From Mycoplasmopsis synoviae ATCC 25204 (GTDB taxonomy: Bacteria; Bacillota_I; Bacilli_A; Mycoplasmatales; Metamycoplasmataceae): 64,000 bases of DNA. Shown here piece by piece: positions 41,714 to 52,282 of this stretch. Each line of letters begins with the position of its first letter. The stretch's first letter is position 1. The stretch is from positions 310,001 to 374,000 of the forward strand of contig NZ_CP011096.1 in the NCBI RefSeq assembly GCF_000969765.1, in the 5' to 3' direction. Under the pieces are notes generated by a model. The model made no database searches and was not told where the DNA came from. It saw only the letters and a list, made by a program, of their open reading frames with translations. The translations under genes and the position numbers were made by a program.

Positions 41714-42634
41714 ATTTATTATTAAAAAATAATTCTTTAATAATAAAAAAAATTATTAGTTCTTATGAAAAACCTACTTTGCCTGGATTTGAAATTAATT
41801 TTTTAACAAATGATATTGATGTTAGAAAAGATAAAAAAACAGTATTTTTTTTAATATTTTAAATAATAAAAAAGCAGTTTTTATTTCTCATTTAGATGAA
41901 GTTGGAGGAATAATTGTAAATGGTAATATTTATAACTTAGGTACTATGAATTGAATAGATGGAATTTATAATGTATATGATAAAAAATCTAATTTTATTT
42001 TCGATATAAATTGCAACAAAAAAGATAACAACTTTTTTTCAGCCGAAAAAAATAGAAAAATAAATAGACCTACTTTATTTTTTTCTGATAAAAAATCTAA
42101 TTCATTAAATAAAAATGATATATATCAAATATTTCCTTCTACAAAAACTATTGTTGATAAAGTATTTATTAAAAGTAGAAATTCTGACAATAGAATGCCG
42201 GTTGCTTGTATTTTAAGTTTAAATAGTTTTTCATCAATTAATTATATATTTACAACAAGAGAAGAAATATTATTACAATCTTCTAAAGAAAATAAAAATT
42301 GAATACAAAAAAAATTAAATCAATTATTAATATTGAATCTTCAGAAAGTGATCAGTGGGATATTGAAGGTATATTAATAAGAGTTTCTGATACTTTTACA
42401 GCCGTTAATTTATCATTGCTAGAAAAACTAAAGAAATTATGTAATAAATATTCACTTCCATATCATTTATATTTTGGATCTGGATCAACTGATATTACAG
42501 AACTGCAATATGAAAACTCAATTACAATAGCTTTACCTGCTGATAAAATTCATAGTTATGAATCTAATGTTTTAAGTAAAAACATGTATTATATGTTAAT
42601 TTTTATGGAGCTTATAAATGAAGAAATCCTTTAA
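41695..42634 (+). pseudogene. M42-peptidase-like metalloprotein of the cluster, frameshifted
   Basis: Diverged relative of the M42 glutamyl aminopeptidase family; the housekeeping member is at 51177. Shared features in order: AVFISHLDEVGGIIVNG (metal-binding His and Asp), SDNRMPVACIL (the bridging Asp, as in DNRAG), TTREE (catalytic Glu pair), GSGSTDITELQYENSITIA and the final metal His in DKIHSYES. The Asp of ALDTG is replaced by a Glu in IINIESSE. Two one-base deletions break the frame, near 41865 and near 42310. It could trim or inactivate a peptide product, as self-immunity peptidases do; no direct evidence. No clear start codon; it overlaps both neighbours. Confidence 0.68.
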
Positions 42635-44549
42635 TTTTAATCTTTTTAAATATGTTTCAGCAGTAGGAATATCATTAATCGGTTCTGAAGCATTTAAAAT
42701 TTCTTCAGCAATTTATATATATAAAATATCTGGTGATTTTTGATTGGTTACTTTATTATATTTATTAATTCAATTGCCATCAATAATTATTTATATTTTT
42801 TCAAATAAATTAGTAAAAATTCTTAAAGATAAAACCGCATTACTATTAACTGATATTTTAAGTGCTTTTTTTCTCTTGATAGTATTTATTATTTCTATTT
42901 GATTTTTAACTTCTAACATCTTTTCCATTATATTAATTGTTTTATCAACTATATTGGGTACTATACATTCTTATCGCTTTATTCATTTAAAAAATGTGTT
43001 ATATTATTTAGCTACAGATGAAAAAACCTTAAAGTCCTTTAATATTGGCAATTCTCTTGCTATATCAATAGGTTTTGTTCTTTCACCTTTAATGTCATTT
43101 TATTTATATAATTATTTACAATTTTATTGATTGATAGTTTTTAATATTATTACTTATTTAATATCTGGTATATTGTATTGGAGTTTAAAACTTAATATAA
43201 ATTCAATTGAATTTTCTAAAAAAACTATTTCACAAGATATTAAAAAAACTAAATTATCAAGCTGAATATTTATTTTTTCTTTCTCTATTTTAATTGGTAT
43301 ATTACTTTATCCTAGACAAGCGGGATTGATACAATTTTTCGCATATATTAAAGATTATAGTTATAATGAATGATCTTTTTGATTCACATTAACTATGTCA
43401 ATAAGCGGTTTAATAGCTACCATTTTATTGATGATATTAAATCATTTTAATAAATCTAAAATAAAATTACATATACTAATGCTAGTAATGCTCATTTTAG
43501 CTACTTCATGAATTTTCATAGAAAAATTAACAACTTCTTCTTATGTTATTTTCATATATTATTTTTTGATCAACACTATTCAACAGTTTATTTTTAGTAT
43601 CACATTACCAACCTTTTATTCTGAATCATACAAGTTATTTAATAAAAAAGATTTTCATAAGCAAAATGGTTGATCATTGGCCACTAGAGTTATAGTTTCT
43701 AATTTACTTATAATTCTATTTACATTTTTTAACAATAAATTTAGTTATTATTGAGCATATTTAAGTTATTCGCTTATTATATTAATATTGTCTACACTTA
43801 TAATTACAACTTCATTAATTATTTTTAAAACAAATAATATTAATAAATTTTATTCTTCTAAAAAAACTTTTAAAGATTATGAAGAATATACAAAAAATGG
43901 TCTTTGAAATTCAGAAAAAAATATAATCGAAAAATATTTTTTCGATAATACAAAAGAATTAAAAATATACGATATTGGATGCGGACTGGGGAGAACTACT
44001 TTTGAATTAAAAAAAATGTTCCCTAATTCTAAAATTGAAGCAATTGACATAAATAAAATATTTATTAATAATTGCAAAAAAAGAAATTCTGATAATTCTA
44101 TATTATTTAAGCATAAAAATATAATAGAGAAAATTAACGAAAAAGAAAAATATGATCTTATTTTGTTTTCTTTTAATGGTTTGACAAATATTCTTGAAGA
44201 AAAAGAAGTTAGAATGGCTTTAAATAATATTTATAACTTGTTAAAAAAGGGTGGAAAATTCATTTTTACTATACATGATATGTTTTCTACTGAAGAATAC
44301 AAAAATTATTGATTAGAAAAAGTAAAAGTTTATGACTTAGAGTTATTTTCTGAAAAAAAAGTTCTATCAAATAAAGAAAATGATATATGAGTAAAAAACA
44401 GATTTTACACACAAGAAGATATGAAAAAAATATTATCGGATGAATTTAATTTTAAAATTTTGGAAGTATCAAAAAGAGATGAAAAATTAGAAGAAGAATG
44501 AGTTAAAAAATTATCCAAACCTTTATTATTTTATGTTACACAAAAATAG
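42618..44549 (+). CDS. MFS exporter fused to a SAM-dependent methyltransferase
   Basis: 643 codons open without interruption when TGA is Trp; I followed the frame codon by codon from 42618 to 44016. Residues 1 to about 405 form a 10-12 helix major-facilitator protein of the macrolide/siderophore-efflux type, with the charged loop NKLVKILKDKTALLLTDILS between helices 2 and 3. Residues about 425-643 form a class I methyltransferase: motif I IYDIGCGLGRTTFEL, the acidic loop KIEAIDINK, DLILFSFNGLTNI, and LLKKGGKFIFTIHDMFS. I know of no standard family with this domain pair. The ATG lies inside the end of the M42-like gene, so it is translationally coupled. Probable role: methylation and export of the cluster product, or drug export coupled to modification. 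The stop overlaps a stem-loop. Confidence 0.85.
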
Positions 44550-44584
44550 TTAATTCTATAAATATATAATTTTAGAATTAACTA
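44547..44584 (+). terminator. Stem-loop ending the cluster
   Basis: TAGTTAATTCTA and TAGAATTAACTA, 12-base perfect arms with a 14-base loop. The first three bases are the stop codon of the fusion gene. IS copy 4 starts two bases later. Confidence 0.75.
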
Positions 44585-44585
44585 T

Positions 44586-44795
44586 TCCCACATTGTAACT
44601 TCCAAGTTATCACTCCCAAAAAAATATTAAAATTTTTTTGGGAGTTTTTTTATTAAAAACTTACTACAAAAAGAAAGAAAAATGCTCTCAAGAGAGCATT
44701 CATATATAACCATTAAAAATTATAGACGAATTTCTTATGATATTCGCGAAAAATAGAATTCTTGTTACAAAACTTTAACTTTTCTCTTAGAAAAA
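44586..44795 (+). mobile_element. Truncated IS30-family element, copy 4 (inverted)
   Basis: The right 210 bases of the same IS as copies 1-3, in opposite orientation: TCCCACATTGTAAC at 44586 to the start of the transposase gene, cut at 44795 by the IS1634-like element. I find one base difference from the corresponding end of copy 3 (39629-39838). Copies 3 and 4 thus form inverted ends on either side of the AsnRS-like/MFS cluster. Confidence 0.88.
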
Positions 44796-46661
44796 CCTGA
44801 ATTTCCAAGTTTGAAGCTCTTTTTTATACCTTTTACCTTATTACTTATATACATAGTATATAAGTACATTTTTTAATTATTTTAATTTTTTACAATGATT
44901 ACAATGATAATAATGTATAATATAAATATGAGTAATTACATTTTGTATAAAAGAAAAAACCCAAAAGAAATTTACATTGCATTAGAAATATCAAAAGAAT
45001 ACGGTAAAGGGATTGGTAATTTAGTTGGATTAGGTTATTGAGAAGAAATTAAAGAAAAATATTCTCTACAAAATATCGATGATTTAAAACAAATTGCTAG
45101 ATTGGTCCCTGTTGGAGAGAATAAAATTGAAGTTAAAACCAAATTTTTTCAATTGCTTAACCCGACATCTGTCGAAACAAATGTAAAAAACGTTGGTATT
45201 GAATTGATTTATAAAGTAATTAAAGAACTAGATTTATTTAAAGAATTACCGAAAACTAAACACAAATCTTTAGAAGAAGTATTGGAATTTATTGTTGCAA
45301 CAAGAATAATTCAACCAAGAAGTTATATTTGTCAATACAAAAACAAAAATGACTTTTTACATAAGATAGATATAAAAAAATCTTCAATTTATAACTATTT
45401 CGATACTTTTTTAGAATATAAAAATGCAATTTTAGTCAATATTTATAACAAAATGCAAGAATTGACAACTAGAAACGCAAAATTAATGCATTTTGATAAT
45501 ACAACTATTTATTTTCAAAGTTTTTCAAGAGATGCTTTGAGACAAAGAGGTTTTTTCTAAAGATGGAAAGCATGATGAAGATCAAATTGTTGTGGTTATG
45601 GCAGTTGATAATAATGGCATTGCTTTTCACTATAAAGTTTTAAAAGGAAATACTACAGATTCTAAAACTCTTGTGAAATTTTTAATCGAAATGCAAAGAA
45701 TTTACAAAACAAAAGACATAATAATTGTTGCTGATAAAACTATTAGTCAAAATGCGAATTTAAGATATTTAGAACAAAAAGGATATAAATATATACTTCA
45801 GAAACGTATTGATATTCTTGGAAAAGAAGATAAAGCATTTATAGTAAATAAACAAGGCTTTGTTCAAGAAAATGAGTATTTTACTAAATCTAGATTCGTT
45901 TAATCTATTTGAGCTAAAAACAAAAATAAAAAAAGAGATAGCGATACATTTAGAAAACAATTTGTCTATTTTAGCCCTTCAAAACAAACTTTAGACAAAA
46001 TAAAAAGACAAAATCTTATTAATAAATTGAAAAAAAAGTCTATTAAAGGTGAATTGCCATTAAGTGCTTTGGCTTCTGAATATAAGAAAAAGTATATGGA
46101 TGTAGATGGTAAAACAGTAGCAAGATTAAATATTGAAAAAATTAAAAAAGTGGTTAATGAAAATGGCTTTTATATAATTGAAACGAACATAACAAATTTA
46201 AATTCAAAAAAAGCCAATGAAATATATAATAGACAATGAAAAGTGGAAGAAAGTTTTAGAAGCTTAAAATCAGCAATCGAAGTTAGACCGATATGCGTTT
46301 ATAAAAACGAGCATATTCAATCTCATGTATTTTTATGCTTTTTGTCTCTAATTGTTTTGAAATATTGCATTTATAAATTAAAGAAATTTTATAAAGATAA
46401 TGCAGAGATCCAAAAACTGACAATGAATATGTTTATAGATACATTGAAACTTATAACAATCACAACAAAGACTGTCAATGTTAAGGTTGTAAGTGAAATC
46501 AAGAATAATTTAGACTCAGAATATAAGGAATTAAACAAAATATATAGTGATTTTCAATATGCCGTTGATGGTCTATCATTGTAATTTAAAAGCGCAAAAA
46601 ACGAATACGCCTTATTTATAGGTGTATTCGTTTTTTCTTCATTACAACTTGGAAACGCAGG
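44796..46661 (+). mobile_element. Second IS1634/IS4-like element, degenerate
   Basis: About 1.87 kb with imperfect terminal inverted repeats, CCTGAATTTCCAAGTT at the left and the complement of CCTGCGTTTCCAAGTT at the right. Its sequence is quite unlike the element at 27083-28932. It carries one broken transposase and, after it, a strong stem-loop (46596-46636, arms AAAAAACGAATAC / GTATTCGTTTTTT). It interrupts IS copy 4; the missing part of copy 4 is not found at the right border, so a deletion followed or accompanied insertion. Confidence 0.85.
44928..46584 (+). pseudogene. IS1634/IS4-like transposase, frameshifted
   Basis: ATG 44928 (MSNYILYKRKNPKEIYIALE). Open to TAA near 45558; removing one T from the run in GGTTTTTTC restores the frame (SKDGKHDEDQIVVVMAVDNN). 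A further TAA stands at 45901. Catalytic regions are recognisable: LMHFDNTTIYF, IIIVADKTISQNAN, and KVEESFRSLKSAIEVRPI with the Glu. It ends at TAA 46582-46584. It cannot make a full-length transposase. Confidence 0.85.
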
Positions 46662-46705
46662 ATAAAAAAAATAAACCCTTTATTATTTTGAGAATAAAAA
46701 TTTCA

Positions 46706-46740
46706 AACAAAAAATGCACTAATTTAGGCGCATTTTTGTT
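46706..46740 (-). terminator. pfkA terminator
   Basis: On the minus strand, AAAAATGC, an 11-base loop region and GCATTTTTTG, 11 bases after the pfkA stop. The plus-strand reading also ends in a T-run, so it may work both ways. Confidence 0.7.
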
Positions 46741-46750
46741 TTGAATTTTG

Positions 46751-47728
46751 TTATATTATTTTGTTAATTTTATTGATTTTTACTGTTTTTTCTAGAGTTT
46801 TTTTAGCAGCAACTGGCTCCATGTTTAGAGCTTCTAAAATAGGAACTCCGACAATATCGTTATTTTGAATTCCAAGCGCATATCCGCTTTTGTTATCTAA
46901 TAAAAATTCAACTGCTTTAAAACCAAGAAGTGAAGCTAATATTCTTTCTTGTGCTGTAGGGCTTCCACCTCTTTGAATGTGATTTAATGAATTAGCTCTT
47001 GTAGCTCATTTGGTTTTTTCTTCAACTAGCTTAGCAAGCTCGGTAATGTTATATCTTTTTTCAGAAACCATAATAATAACGCTACGACGATTTTTTTGCT
47101 TAGTTAGCTCTAAGGCTTGATTTGCGATTTCTTCTGGTGTTGGGGTATATGAACTAGTTGCAATAATTTCAGCTCCTGTTGCAATTCCTGAATAAAGCGC
47201 TAAATCACCACATTGATTTCCCATAACTTCAACAATCATAATTCTTTGATGACTATTAGCGGTGTCTCTAATTTTATCAACCGCTGAAACGATTGTATTA
47301 AGAGCGGTGTCATAGCCTATGGTAAAATCTGAGCTTTTAATATCGTTATCGATAGTTCCAGGAAGACCTATTGTTTTAACTCCTTCTTCATGAAGTTTTT
47401 GTGCTCCCATATATGAACCATCACCACCGATTACTATTAAAGCTTCAATGTTTTTAGTTTTTAAATTTTCAATAGCTTTAGCTCTTACTTCTTTGTCTTT
47501 AAATTCTGGATATCTAGCTGAATAAATAAAAGTTCCACCTCTAGAAATATAATCATTAATATTTAATTCACTAGCGCTTTGGATATTATTTTCTACAAGA
47601 CCTTTATATCCTTCATAAACTACATAAGAATTAATATTATTAGCTTTAGCTGCTTTTACAATAGCAACCACAGCTGGATTCATTCCAGGAGAATCTCCTC
47701 CTGATGTTAAAATAGCAATATTTTTCAT
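46751..47728 (-). CDS. pfkA: 6-phosphofructokinase
   Basis: 325 residues, the usual length for ATP-dependent PfkA, the committed step of glycolysis. Motifs: ILTSGGDSPGMNPAV at the N terminus, VIGGDGSYMGA (ATP site) and GLPGTIDNDI (catalytic Asp in TIDND). TGA at 47006-47008 is Trp; the gene continues to TAA 46751-46753. It starts in a TAATG overlap with the end of folD, so valS-folD-pfkA is one operon. Confidence 0.97.
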
Positions 47729-48564
47729 TATTTGTATATCTCCACTAAGTTTTTAAGTAAACAAACCACTGTTAAAGGCCCTACTCCTCCAGGAACTGGA
47801 GTTATAGCGCTGACCTTAGTTTTAACGCTTTCGTGATCGACATCACCAAAGATTACACTTGGATCATTTTGATCATAGTTAGTTCCTACATCAATTATAA
47901 TTGCGCCTTGCTTGATGTTTTCGGCTTTGATGTATTTTGGAACTCCAATTGCAACTATAACTATATCAGCGCTAGCTACAAGTTTAATTGGTGTATTTTC
48001 ATCAAAAGTAGAAACGCTAGCTCCTCTTCTTTTAAGAATATGAGCCACTGGCTTACCTACTAAATGGCTTCTTCCAACTACTGCTACTTTTTTCTTTTTG
48101 TAGTTAATTTCGTGATGCTCGATTAATTCTAAAACCGCTCTAGCAGCAGCTGGCACAAAGAATTTATCATCTGAATTTTTTTCGTTATATAAAATAAATT
48201 CATTACGATGTGATAGCCCATCGATATCTTTTTCATATGGCACGGCATCTAAAATTACTTCTTTAGGAAGATGCTTAGGAAGTGGAAGTTGAATTAAAAT
48301 TCCATCTCAGTTTTCATTGATTTCATCCATTGCTAGAAGAAGTCTTTTTTGAGTTATGTTTTCATCGAATTTAAAACATTTAGCTTCTATTCCAATTTCT
48401 TTAGCTTTTTTAAGCTTTTGCTCAACATAGCGATTTGATTCCATTTTATCGCCAACTTGAATAATAGCTAGTTTAATAGGGCGATTTAAATTAAGCTCGT
48501 CAAGTTCTTTTTTTAATTGTTTTAAATCTTGTTCGGCTTTTTCTCTTCCACTTAATATTTTCAT
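47728..48564 (-). CDS. folD: Methylenetetrahydrofolate dehydrogenase/cyclohydrolase
   Basis: 278 residues, full length. FolD interconverts one-carbon units on tetrahydrofolate (5,10-methylene to 10-formyl). Family motifs: GDKMESNRYVEQKLKKAKEI with the catalytic Lys, GILIQLPLPKHL, VVGRSHLVGKPVA (NADP site) and TPVPGGVGPLTV near the C terminus. An in-frame TGA (Trp) lies at 48304-48306. The start overlaps the end of valS by 13 bases, and its stop overlaps the pfkA start. Confidence 0.97.
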
Positions 48565-51050
48565 TTTAATTCCTCTAGATAAATTTGCAACTCTTGTTTA
48601 TATCTTTGTAATTTATCTTCTTCTAATTTAATTTTTTCTTTAGGAGCTTTAGCTATAAAGTTTTGATTGCTTAAAATATTTTGCGCTCTTGTAATTTCAC
48701 TTTGACAGAATGCTATTTTTTTCTCAAGCTCTTGCTTTTGTTTTTGTTTTTGCTCTTGAGATATTTCAATAAAAATTGAATTATTATCCAAAACTATTAA
48801 AAAGTCTTTATTTTTTTTATATTCACTATTAGTTAGCGATAAAAGAATATTTAGATTTTTCTTTGAAATTTTTTCTTTTAAACAAAGATAAAGCTTTTCT
48901 TTTTTAGAAATATTATTATCATCACGATATTTTCTAATTTTAGTAATAGCATCAATTAATAAATTAATCTCGCTGCTATCTTTAAATCTTTTAAACTTAG
49001 GCCAAGATTGTTCTAGTAGCTCTTCGTTGTAAAGTTTATTGAATAAATAATCACTGGTGAAAGGTAGAAACGGATGAAGCATAATTAAAATCTTTTTAAA
49101 AACATACATTGCTTCGTTTTTAATATTTAAGCTTTTAATTAATTCAATATATCAAGATGATAAATCAGTAAATATAAATTGATATATCTCTACGCCGATA
49201 ATGCTAAAGTCATAAGTTTTAAATACTTTTTGAATTTGTTTATTTAAAGCAGAAAGCTTATTTAAAATTCATTTGCTTTGCTCGCTTAATTTAGAATATT
49301 TAGCTTCTAAATTATTATCAGGCATTGATGATATATATAAAGCAACGTTATAAAGCTTGTTAGATATCTTTCAAGCGCTTTTAATTTTTTCTTGGTTATA
49401 TCTAATATCCATTCCTGGAGCAGTATTAGTTATTAAAAATCATCTTAGCGCGTCTGATCCATATTTTTCTACAACTTCAATTGGATCAATTCCGTTATTA
49501 AGAGATTTTGACATTTTTCTTCCGTCTTTATCTCTAATAAGCCCATGCATGAAGACTTCTTTAAATGGTCTTTGATTTGTGAATTCTAGTGATAAAAATA
49601 TCATTCTAGAAATTCAAAAGAAAATTAAATCATATCCTGAAACCATAAGCGATGATGGATAATATCTTTTAAAAAATGCATCATCGTTTTCTCATTTAAA
49701 AAAGCTAAAAGCTGCAATTCCGCTAGAAAATCAAGTATCTAAAACATCGCTATCTTGAACTCAGCCCTGCCCAGGGCTTTCTGCTTGAACTTTCATCTTT
49801 CCATCTTTATATCAAGCTGGAATTTGATGTCCTCATCAAAGTTGTCTTGAAATGTTTCAATCATAGACATTATTCATTCATCTTTTTAGATTATTTTTAT
49901 ATCTATTAGGAAGGAATTTAATTTTTTCCTTTGATGATAGATTTTTTAAAATTAAATCTCTAAAGTGATCCATTTTAATAAATCACTGTGGCAGCATTAA
50001 AGTTTCTATAACGCTATTGCTTCTATCTGAATATGAAACATTTGAAATACTATCTTCAGCTTTTATCAGATAATTATTCTCCTCTAAAAACTGAGCCATT
50101 TTTTCTCTAGCTTCAAAACGTTCCATTTTATGTCACTGATAATCAGGAGCGTTGATATAACCATTTTTATCAATGGTTTCAATTACTTCTAGGCCTAGTT
50201 TTTCAATGATTTCAATGTCGGCTTCAGCGTGAGCTGAAAGCTTCATAAGGCCTGAACCAAATTTAATTTTAACGTATTCGTCAAAAATCAATGGCAGCCT
50301 TTTTTTAGTAATAGGATGAATTAAAAATTTATTCTTTAAATTTTTATAACGCTTATCTTTTGGATTAGCAACTACTGCAACGTCACTAAGCATGGTTTCA
50401 ACTCTAGTGGTTGCTATAGTTAAATATTCGCTTGAATTTTCAAAAAAGTATTTAATGTAATACATTTTTTGAGGAGTTTCTTTGTTAATTACTTCAATGT
50501 TTGATATTGCAGTTTGAAGATTAATATCTCAAGAAACTGCTCTATTTTTTTTGTAGATATATCCGCGATTGTATAGCTCTACAAAAATTTTAATAACTTT
50601 TTCATTTACTTCTTTAGAAAGAGTAAAGGCTTCATTTGAATAATCTAAAGCTAACCCCAAAGTTTGTCATTGCTGCCTGAAAAGCTTTTCATGAATTTCT
50701 TTTCATTTTCAAACTTCAGCTAAAAATTTTTCTTTTCCTAGATCGTGGCGAGTTAATTTGCTTTGCTTGTAAAGTTCGCTTTCGACTTTTGATTGCGTTG
50801 CAATTCCGGCATGATCCATTCCAGGAAGTCATAAAACGTCATATCCTGAAAGTTTTTTAAATCTAATTATAGTATCGGGAATATAAGAATCTAATGCGTG
50901 CCCCAAGTGCAACTTACCAGTTACATTAGGGGGCGGAAGTAGTATTGAAAATGGTTTTTTATCTAAATTATGATCTATGAAATATTTTTTTTCTCTTCAT
51001 TTAGATTCAATGCCATCTTCTACATTTTGGTGGTTGTAAATTTTTTGCAT
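48552..51050 (-). CDS. valS: Valyl-tRNA synthetase
   Basis: 832 residues. The class I HIGH motif is in [15 protein letters not shown], the editing domain has [14 protein letters not shown], and the KMSKS motif is [12 protein letters not shown] (near 49510). A C-terminal coiled coil ([20 protein letters not shown]) is typical of ValRS. Because TGA is Trp, the gene does not end at 48561 but reads Trp-Lys-Tyr to TAA 48552-48554, overlapping folD. First gene of the valS-folD-pfkA operon, with an extended -10 promoter (51084-51076) and a leader of about 20 bases. Confidence 0.96.
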
Positions 51051-51075
51051 ATTTAGCCGCCTTACTTAGTCTTAA

Positions 51076-51084
51076 ATTATACCA
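51076..51084 (-). promoter_or_regulatory. valS promoter, extended -10
   Basis: TGG-TATAAT on the minus strand; predicted transcript start near 51069. No clear -35, as expected for an extended -10 promoter. The region 51085-51176 must also hold the promoter of the divergent peptidase gene (TATACT at 51145-51150 is a candidate). Confidence 0.6.
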
Positions 51085-51176
51085 CAATTCCGCCTAATAA
51101 TGCTGTTAAAATTAAATTTTTAATCTGCAAAATTTATTTTAATATATACTTTAGTTAACTTAAAAAGGAAGGCAAA

Positions 51177-52259
51177 ATGTCAAGTTTAAAAGAAATTTCA
51201 CAAAGACTCAAAAAATACATGTCACTTGAAGCTATTTCTCGTTATGAAGAAGAAGTAGTTACTGAATTAAAGAAAAATATGCCAAAAGAATTTAAAGTAT
51301 CTAGAGATAATTTAGGTTCTGTTATTTTTTATAAAAAATCTAAAGTTAAAAACGCTCCAAAATTAATGATCGCAGCGCATATGGATGAAGTCGGATACCT
51401 TGTTAGAAGCGTTGAAGAAAACGGAAATGTTTTAGTTAAAACTGTAGGTGGAGTATGACCTAACGTAGTGATCGGAACCAAAGCTAAGCTTAAAGCTAAT
51501 TCAAATGGAAAAGTTTATACTGGAATTTTCGGTCACACTAGCATTCATATTTTAGAAAGAGAAAAATTCACAAAAGCTATTTTAGAAAAAGAGCTTTTTG
51601 TAGACTTTGGTTTTACTTCTAAAAAACAAGTAGAAGAAGCCGGAATAGAAATTGGAGATCCAATTTATCTATCAGGAGAATATCTAGAATTTCCAAATGA
51701 TTTAGTAGCTGGAAAAGCTATGGATAATAGAGCAGGAGTTACCGCTCTAGAACTTGTTGGAAAAGCGCTAGCTAAAGCTAATTTAAATTGTGATTTATAT
51801 TTAGTAGGAACCGCTCAAGAAGAAGTCGGAACTAGAGGAGCTAAAACTTCAGTTACTTTAATTAATCCAGACGTGGCTATAGCTCTTGATACCGGAGCGG
51901 CTCACGATAGCTTTGGAGCTCCTAAAGGAACTCCATCACTAGGAAAAGGAGTAGCGCTACTAGTTCAAGATGGTGGAACTCTCCCTGATACAAATTTACT
52001 AAGACAACTAATGCAAGTTGCTAAAAAACATAAACTGCTTGCTTATAAATACATCGCAGAAGGTGGAGGAACTGACGCTGCCGAGCTTCAATACGCTCAA
52101 GGAGGGGCGGCAACTATTACTACCTCTATTCCTCAAAGATACTTGCATTCACCTCTAGGAATGGCATCTCTAGTTGATATCAAACACACCGTTGATCTAT
52201 TAGTTAAATACGCGGAAAGTTTTTCTGATAAGCACTTAAAAGAATTTAAATTTAAATAA
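51177..52259 (+). CDS. M42-family glutamyl aminopeptidase
   Basis: 360 residues, intact. Metal-dependent aminopeptidase that forms large self-compartmentalised complexes in this family and completes peptide breakdown. Metal ligands are in MIAAHMDEVGYLV (His), GKAMDNRAG (bridging Asp), TAQEEVG (Glu pair), IALDTG (Asp) and SIPQRYLHSP (His). The ATG follows AAAAGGAAGG. TGA at 51459-51461 is Trp. It is the functional paralogue against which the diverged cluster gene at 41695 can be compared. Confidence 0.95.
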
Positions 52260-52282
52260 TAATATATTATAAAATATAGCAA

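Noticed and set aside
42618-44549. Two adjacent genes (MFS and methyltransferase) instead of a fusion
   Set aside because: No stop lies between them in the frame I followed and no ribosome-binding site with a start was found at the junction; kept as a fusion.
48561-48563. TGA as the end of valS
   Set aside because: TGA is Trp in this genome; the frame runs three codons further to TAA at 48552-48554.
51177-52259. The M42 aminopeptidase as part of the accessory cluster
   Set aside because: It lies among core genes, is intact and closely fits the housekeeping family; only the diverged copy at 41695 belongs to the cluster.
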